From: Mercurialis annua
Lineage: Eukaryota > Streptophyta > Magnoliopsida > Malpighiales > Euphorbiaceae
NCBI RefSeq assembly: GCF_937616625.2
Contig: NC_065573.1
Span: forward strand, 18,801,001-18,865,000
Reading direction: 5' to 3'
DNA length: 64,000 nt
Part shown: positions 58,431-64,000 of the stretch, in pieces
Numbering within the stretch: the first letter of the stretch is position 1
Layout: each line of letters starts with the position of its first letter
The notes under the pieces: generated by a model
What the model saw: only the letters and a program-made list of their open reading frames with translations
What the model was told of the DNA's origin: nothing
The model's database searches: none
Program-made: the position numbers and the translations under genes

Positions 58431-59494
58431 TAATTTCATTAAGATTTTTTGCTAGTTTTTAAAGATGAAGAATGTTTTTGTACTTTTCTAAATAGAAAAG
58501 AATATAATATTATCCTTAGATTTAGTTATTTGGATGATTTCATCCTTCAAATAAAATAATTGTTAAAAATTGCTAAATTGGGATACGGTTGAAAATGAAA
58601 AATTGAAAACTGGGTAAAATTGACAATTTTTCAACATCGGGATAGAATTAAAAAAATCTAAAGATCGGGAATTTTAAGTGATTATGCCTTTAGAATATAA
58701 CCTGGGCTCCAAATCACTTTCCACCAAGAAACTTTAGAATTAACAGATCGGAAATGGTTCCATGCAGACTGAATAGAGAAGATCCTAAAATTTTCTAGGA
58801 AACATTATGTTCATTTGATAGGAGTTCAATTTGAAATTGTTGACTTTCTCTGAAGGCCATATTGTAGTTTCATCCATTAGGTACGTGTTGTCAAGTTCTT
58901 TGCAAAGGACTTAAGCTAGATATTATGTTCTTTATGGAAACTTAAAAAGGTATGAAGTTTATCATTTATCATTTTAGCTAGGGGTTAAAGGCTGAAATTA
59001 ATGTTGGTATCTGAAGTTACTATACCTAAATACATTCTTTTTGGACAGCCGAAAAGTTGGAGCGTTCAATTATGATTTTTTAAAAAATTTATTTAGGTGA
59101 AGAAATTTAAAGGGACATACGGACGTGTAACGGCAAATCAGAAGGATTTAATTATAATTAAATTGCAAATAACCCATAAAAATCTAAAACATTGTGCATA
59201 TAAGCATGCAAAATTGAAGTAATCCCAAATCAGTTAATCGAATTGAAAGAAAAATACATACAAATTAGAAGTAGTGACCCAGAAGCTATTTTTGATATTT
59301 GCAGAGACCAAATTGACACTTTACCACTTTTTATATAATTAATTACGACAATTAACTTAAAATAATTAATAATAAATCTATTTAACTAAGTAAACTCTAA
59401 ACCTAACCCTAGAACCTAAAAAGACTATAAGTAGCATTTTTAAGCAGTTTTGGAAAAGGGCGAATAATCAATAACAAAAAAATAAAAACTAAAC
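58431..59494. other. AT-rich spacer, no gene seen
   Basis: About 1 kb with no supported frame or repeat border. Short TIR-like words occur near 58555-58690 (TTAAAAATTGCTAAATTGGG against the region AAATCTAAAGATCGGGAATT), but no element can be defined. Confidence 0.5.
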
Positions 59495-59504
59495 AAAAAG
59501 ACTA

Positions 59505-60387
59505 GACTTAATTACATAAAAACCATCCATTTTGAACTTTTTTTTATTTACATATTAGTTTCAAAAAAAGTTCAATTGTACCCTTATTTGGGTTTTTATG
59601 TCTCAACTCTACCCCAAATAAAAAAATGGCGATTTAATTAAAATAAGGTTAAAAATATTAAAAACAACTAATAGAAGGGTTATATCAATTACCGTTTTCT
59701 ATTAATAAAATACAGATTCTTCATCTTTAAAAACATTTAAATAAGTCTAAAAATTAATTAATTTTTAATTTTAATAATAATAAAACACTTCCGTCGAAAT
59801 CCGCCACAGACTTCCTCAAACCCGCTGCCTCGCCTCCTTTCATGGAGGAAGAGTTGAAAGAGGATGTGTTCCTCGTTCTATGGAAGGAGGAGCATCGTCC
59901 TCCTTCCATAGGAGGAACAGATCTATTCTTGGAATAGATCGTCCTCCTTCCATGTAGGAACAAATATGTTCCTCATTCCATAGAAGGAAGAGTGGAAGGA
60001 AGAGAAGATCTGCTCATCCGTCTATAAGAATTGATTTAAAAAAAATTGATTTAGTTTTGTTTAAAGGGTGTTTTTTTTACGATTTTTATTTTAAAAATTT
60101 ATTGATAATTAATATAAAATAAATAATAAAATTAATTATTATTTGTTGAATTTTATGAGGAAGAAGGTTTTTTAGTACTAATAATATCATCAACATCTAA
60201 TTAAAATATAGGTTAAAAATGAAGAATTATTTTAATTTTTTTTTTCAAATAAAAAGAGGTTAATTTATTGTCTTTGGGGTATAGTTGAGATATACAAACC
60301 CAAACATAGGCACAAATAAAAAAATTCTTAAGCCAAGGCATAAATAAAAACAAAGTTCAAAATGGGTGGCTTTTAAGTAATTAAGCC
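59505..60387. mobile_element. GGCTTAATTA-family MITE with palindrome cargo
   Basis: Ends GACTTAATTACATAAAAACC and TTTTAAGTAATTAAGCC (inverted). A 10-bp duplication with one mismatch flanks it (AAAAAGACTA 59495-59504, AAAAAAACTA 60388-60397). The centre (59830-60030) holds palindromes with CCTCCTTCCAT/ATGGAAGGAGG and GGAACAGATCTATTC. It is the second hairpin-bearing member of the 708-1890 family. 60398-60739 is spacer without a supported feature. Confidence 0.8.
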
Positions 60388-60739
60388 AAAAAAACTACAC
60401 CTAGTTGCTGATATTTTTAGCCACTAAATAAATTTTAAAGTTTATTAATTCCACAACAAAAATTCAATCAGTTAAAGATTTGTCAGCTACACGAAAATCA
60501 AGCATTGGATTAATCTTCCGGATAATTAGAAAACGAGCGGAGGATTCATAACAATACTTTTAAGGATCCAATCTGCTCTAAATCACGTAAATTATTTTTT
60601 TGTATATTTCATCGTATTTGAATCATTATGTATGTTTGAATTGTCTGTTTTTGAGTCATATACATGCCATAAAAATTAGTTTTTGGTGTTTTTCTCGACT
60701 TAAAACCCATGATGTTTCTTTGCAGCGACCAACTTTTTT

Positions 60740-60986
60740 ACAATGTAATAATAAGAGTGCTATTTAGATTGTTCATAATTTGCTTTTTACGAAAGGACCT
60801 AGCATATTGAGATTGATTGTCATATTACCACTATAATCTACAGAATGACATACTAACATTTTCCTTTGGTCTCTTTTTCCTTATAGCTTGCAGATTTGTT
60901 TATCAAATCACTGTCTTACTCGTGCTATTGTTTTTTTATCGATACTCTCGATGCTTATTGTTGTCGCATCATTAATTTAGGGTGGA
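60740..60986 (+). pseudogene. Copia RNase H 3' end
   Basis: Words in one frame with stops: NNKSAI, then IVHNLLFTKGPSILRLIV, and further on LADLF and KSL. This is the conserved end of Copia polyproteins (NKSAIxIAxNPxxHxRTKHIxI, then LADxFTKxL). It is followed by a purine-rich GGGTGGA at 60980 directly before the LTR. Confidence 0.8.
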
Positions 60987-61333
60987 TGTTAAAATAGTTA
61001 TCATGCTTATATAAGAGTAGTATAGTCTTTTTTTAATCTAGTTTCATTTAGTCTATATAAATGCATCTTGTATTATTTTAAAAAATTTAAATCTTTCTAT
61101 TTTAATGTTAGCCTCCATCTTTTTATATCTTTTTATCGTTCTCTTTCTCTGCTAATCAAATGGTATTTGCAATCTTTTATTAATGTTATCATAATGAACA
61201 CACGTTTGCTAGCAACGTTATATATTGTTGGAAGATATTCAGAGCAAGCTCTCTATAAAAGCTTCCTTACATGAAGAAGGAAATTTCAATATCCTGAATA
61301 CTAAGAGGAATTCTCATACTCGATTAAGTAACA
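60987..61333 (+). mobile_element. Copia 3' LTR
   Basis: Starts TGTTAAAATAGTTATCATGC after a polypurine-like tract and ends GATTAAGTAACA, giving TG...CA ends and about 347 bp. A TATAAATGC promoter-like stretch is at 61057. The left LTR and most internal sequence are not in the window. 61334-61529 is AT-rich spacer. Confidence 0.7.
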
Positions 61334-61538
61334 TCGTCAAGTTTGAAAGTACATAACAATAGTATAAGTGGTGAAATTAAATCAAAATTACGGTTAATGG
61401 TGAAATTGATTTAGAATTATTAAATAAAATTACTATAATTCAAATTTCAATTAAATTTACAAAAAATGAAATTAATGTAGCATTTTGAAGTATTATATCT
61501 CAAAACATGACACATACTATTAAATTACTCCGTATTAA

Positions 61539-62623
61539 GGCTAATAATCACCCATGACCCCTCAATTTTAGGGGTACGGGCGCTAAACCCCCTGATGTTT
61601 AAAAACGGGCACTAAACCCCCTAAGATTTGTGTCGGCGCTCATAAAACCCCCTAAACTCCAAATATGAAGAAAATACCCTTGTCGCCGTTTTTTCAGTCA
61701 GTTCTCAGTCTTAAAAAAAAAAACTGACACTGCCATCTAATCTGACACGTCAGAAATATACCTTAAAAATTTCAAACACCCAAAATACCCTTACTTTAAT
61801 TTAGAAAAAGACAAAAAAAAAACAAACCAACCCAATCTAATCTAACCATTTGATTAACCACAACAACCAACCCAACCAGCACTCCCACCCAACCACCGCC
61901 GCCACCCTACCACCGCCGGAAAATTTTTCCGGTCATCTTCTCCGAGCGGAAAATGACCGGAAAAATTTTCCGGTCATCCCTAAGCAAGGATCTGTTCTTG
62001 AAACAGATCCTTGCCGGATATGTTCCAAGAACAGATCCGCGCCGGATCTGTTCACAGATCCGCGACGGGATCTGTTCTTGGAACAGATCCGACGGGATCT
62101 GTTCTAAGAACAGATCCCCGGATCTGTTCTTAGAACAGATCCGGCAAGGATCTGTTCCAAGAACAGATCCTTGCTGCTGTTCTTGGAACAGATCCTTGCC
62201 TGGATCTGTTCCCGGATGACCGGAAAATTTTTTCCGGTCATCTTTCACTTGAAGAAGATGACCGGAAAATTTTCCGGCAGTGATGTGGCGGAGGTGGTTG
62301 GGTTGGGGTGGTTTGGGTTAGAACAGGCGGTTGGATTTTGGGTTGAGTTTTTTTTTATCAGATATTATATTTAGGGGTGTTTTGGGTATTTTTAGTTTTT
62401 TTGTCTTTTGATGACGTGTCAACTGGCACATGGTGTCAGTCAAATTTTTTTTTTTTTATTAAAGACAGCCGCCAAATAAAAGACGGCACAAAGGGTATTT
62501 TCGTCCAAAAGGGCCATGGTGAGCGCCGACACAAAGCTTAGGGGGTTTAGCGCCCGTTTTTAAACATCAGGGGGTTTAGCGCCTGTACCCCTAAAATTGA
62601 GGGGCCATGGGTGATTATTAGCC
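61539..62623. mobile_element. MULE-like MITE with palindrome cargo
   Basis: Ends GGCTAATAATCACCCATG and the complement CATGGGTGATTATTAGCC; inverted arms extend over 60 bp (GGGGGTTTAGCGCCCG-type). A perfect 9-bp duplication CCGTATTAA flanks it (61530-61538, 62624-62632). The centre is a palindrome cluster (61915-62275). No transposase. Small frames over the cluster translate repeats only. A related partial copy is in MADS intron 1 (34617-35191). Confidence 0.88.
61915..62275. repeat. Palindrome cluster inside the 61539 MITE
   Basis: Repeated units built from GGATCTGTTC and GAACAGATCC around TTGG, TTAG or CCAA loops, at least eight copies. They are bracketed by paired GATGACCGGAAAATTTTCC blocks and their complements. 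GC-rich against its AT-rich surroundings. Confidence 0.92.
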
Positions 62624-62632
62624 CCGTATTAA

Positions 62633-63323
62633 AGATTTAATTATTTTCAGTGTGCTTTGACTAGTTTAGTTTGTGTTGTTTTGATGAGGTCAATTTGTGT
62701 TAATTGTAAGTTGGATCTTTGGTTGGATCGAGTTTATTTAGCATTTGTTCAGATGTCAACTTAAAATTTCTTGATTAATCGAGATAAATAATTCATAAAA
62801 AATATCAAGATAAATTTATTGAAAACGGTACTAATGGAATGGAACAATCTTGAAACAAAATTTTAAAGTCTGAAACCGATACTCCAAAAATTTGACAATA
62901 ATGATCTTTATAAGATATTAGGCACCGCTGATTTTTTTTTTTATTTCTGTTTGTTTATATTATTTCATTTTCAGTATTTTAGAATTTTTCATTATTTTCA
63001 TTTTCAATCATACCATTTGTTCGATTTGTTCGTCAATATAATGTATCGAGAAATACTTTTAATAAAAATGAAGCTGACATAATGTACATTGAATGAAAGG
63101 GAAAGAAAATGCATAGGAGTATATTTTTTGTTATGGTTACCAATGAGTCAGAACTTGGAAGGTTTGGATTTGGAACCGTCCAAATATTAAATGATTTCAT
63201 AATTATATATGAGTGGATAAATTTTGGTCTAATTACTTTTTTTAAAAATCGATATTTACCATTTTTATTGATAAATTAAATTAAATACTCCATAATTTTA
63301 CTCTTGATGAAAGACATAAAATA
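62633..63323. other. AT-rich spacer, no gene seen
   Basis: No supported frame, RNA or repeat. Contains T-runs near 62930 and AT-rich low-complexity sequence. Confidence 0.5.
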
Positions 63324-63328
63324 GTACC

Positions 63329-63926
63329 TGATGGAGTCTCCCTTCAGAATAGGTGAATGTACCTGCAAAACAGGATAGAAGCTAACCGGACGGTGGTTGT
63401 CCGATTAACTCTCCGATGCTAAAGTCAGTTTAGAGGTTTAAGCAGTGTTTTGAGTATATGAATGTAATTGGGTTTTTAGGCATACCTCATGCTCCTTTTA
63501 TAGTAGATGATTGCATACCTAGCAGTGTTGTAGTAGGAAAGTGAATCCTACTTTGTAGGATTAGCCATGATTTAGCGTGATTTACCTTATTCAGACATGA
63601 GTCCTATTTACAAACGTCTTCCTAAATAGTCTTGTCTTCCTAAGTTAGAGCTCATCTTCCTAAGTTGGAGTTTGTATCCAAATAGAAAGGTACTTCGAGA
63701 TTATGTAGTAGATCTGGTGATCTATCCGAATCCTAGGATCGACGCACATTGGCCGAGTCCTAAGGAATTCGGTCTTCGTATTGTTGAATGATATACTGGC
63801 GAATCCTATGGATTCGGCTGTCTTCCTTATATGTATTGTTTTTCTGATGGGAGTCCGGTATCACCCGAGACTGAATCTTCTATAACTCGACTCCATTATA
63901 ATTAAGGTAGAATTCGGTATCCATCA
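63329..63926. mobile_element. Solo LTR with 5-bp target duplication
   Basis: Starts TGATGGAGTCTCCC and ends GGTATCCATCA, so the ends are TGATGGA...TCCATCA. A perfect 5-bp duplication GTACC lies at 63324-63328 and 63927-63931. It is related to 30744-31909 (shared GATTAACTCTCCGAT, AAGTCAGTTTAGA, GAATTCGG words). No internal region or second LTR is present, so it is a solo LTR. The last 69 bp of the window hold nothing recognisable. Confidence 0.82.
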
Positions 63927-64000
63927 GTACCTTAGTAAAGTAAAAATTCATCTAATTAAGAAAAAGAACAAACATAAAATAATGACTGTCACATGATAGT

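Noticed and set aside
59398..59420. Telomere-like CTAAACC/ACCCTAG words
   Set aside because: Single degenerate occurrence, not a telomeric array.
61850..62374. Open frames over the 61.9-62.3 kb palindromes
   Set aside because: Same reason: repeat translation on both strands within a MITE.

Overview
The window is nuclear DNA of a flowering plant, most likely a eudicot. The evidence is intron-rich genes with GT-AG introns, an AGL18-type MADS-box gene, an E-class PPR gene, a plant-specific CH-domain kinesin-14, and a dense load of plant transposable elements (MULE-like and Stowaway MITEs, a Helitron, SINEs, LINEs, Copia and Gypsy remnants) in AT-rich DNA. The species cannot be fixed from sequence alone. 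No rRNA gene, convincing tRNA gene, CRISPR array or operon structure is present.

Layout. 1-7.65 kb is two direct copies of one AT-rich segment (copy A 1-4832, copy B 5217-7651) that differ mainly by transposon insertions, so each copy shows the other's empty sites. 7.65-10.1 kb is AT-rich spacer with MITEs. 10.1-23.6 kb is the gene-rich core: a three-exon GT61 glycosyltransferase (+), an intronless PPR gene (+), a GT61 pseudogene whose middle is replaced by Copia retrotransposon sequence, and an 18-exon kinesin-14 gene (-). 23.6-33.2 kb is transposon-derived (Stowaway with a nested MITE, LINE ORF1 fragment, LTR remnants, a broken Gypsy protease). 33.2-45.1 kb is an eight-exon AGL18-like MADS gene stretched to 11.9 kb by intronic insertions, including an antisense LINE, a Helitron and several MITEs. 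45.1-49.5 kb is repeat-rich spacer with one unexplained exon-like stretch. 49.5-58.4 kb is a second LINE split by a 3.6-kb solo LTR. 58.4-64 kb holds hairpin-bearing MITEs, a Copia 3' end with its LTR, and a Gypsy-type solo LTR.

The four intact genes are not functionally linked: Golgi glycosylation, organellar RNA processing, microtubule motor, transcription factor. They look like a normal plant neighbourhood. The most unusual signal is that several unrelated mobile elements (two or three MITE families and a Gypsy LTR) each carry an internal cluster of short perfect palindromes, and the MITE clusters share an AGATCTGTTC-like core.

All exon boundaries were read by eye from splice signals and frame. 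Reading-frame bookkeeping closes exactly for the three spliced genes (531, 1043 and 255 aa).
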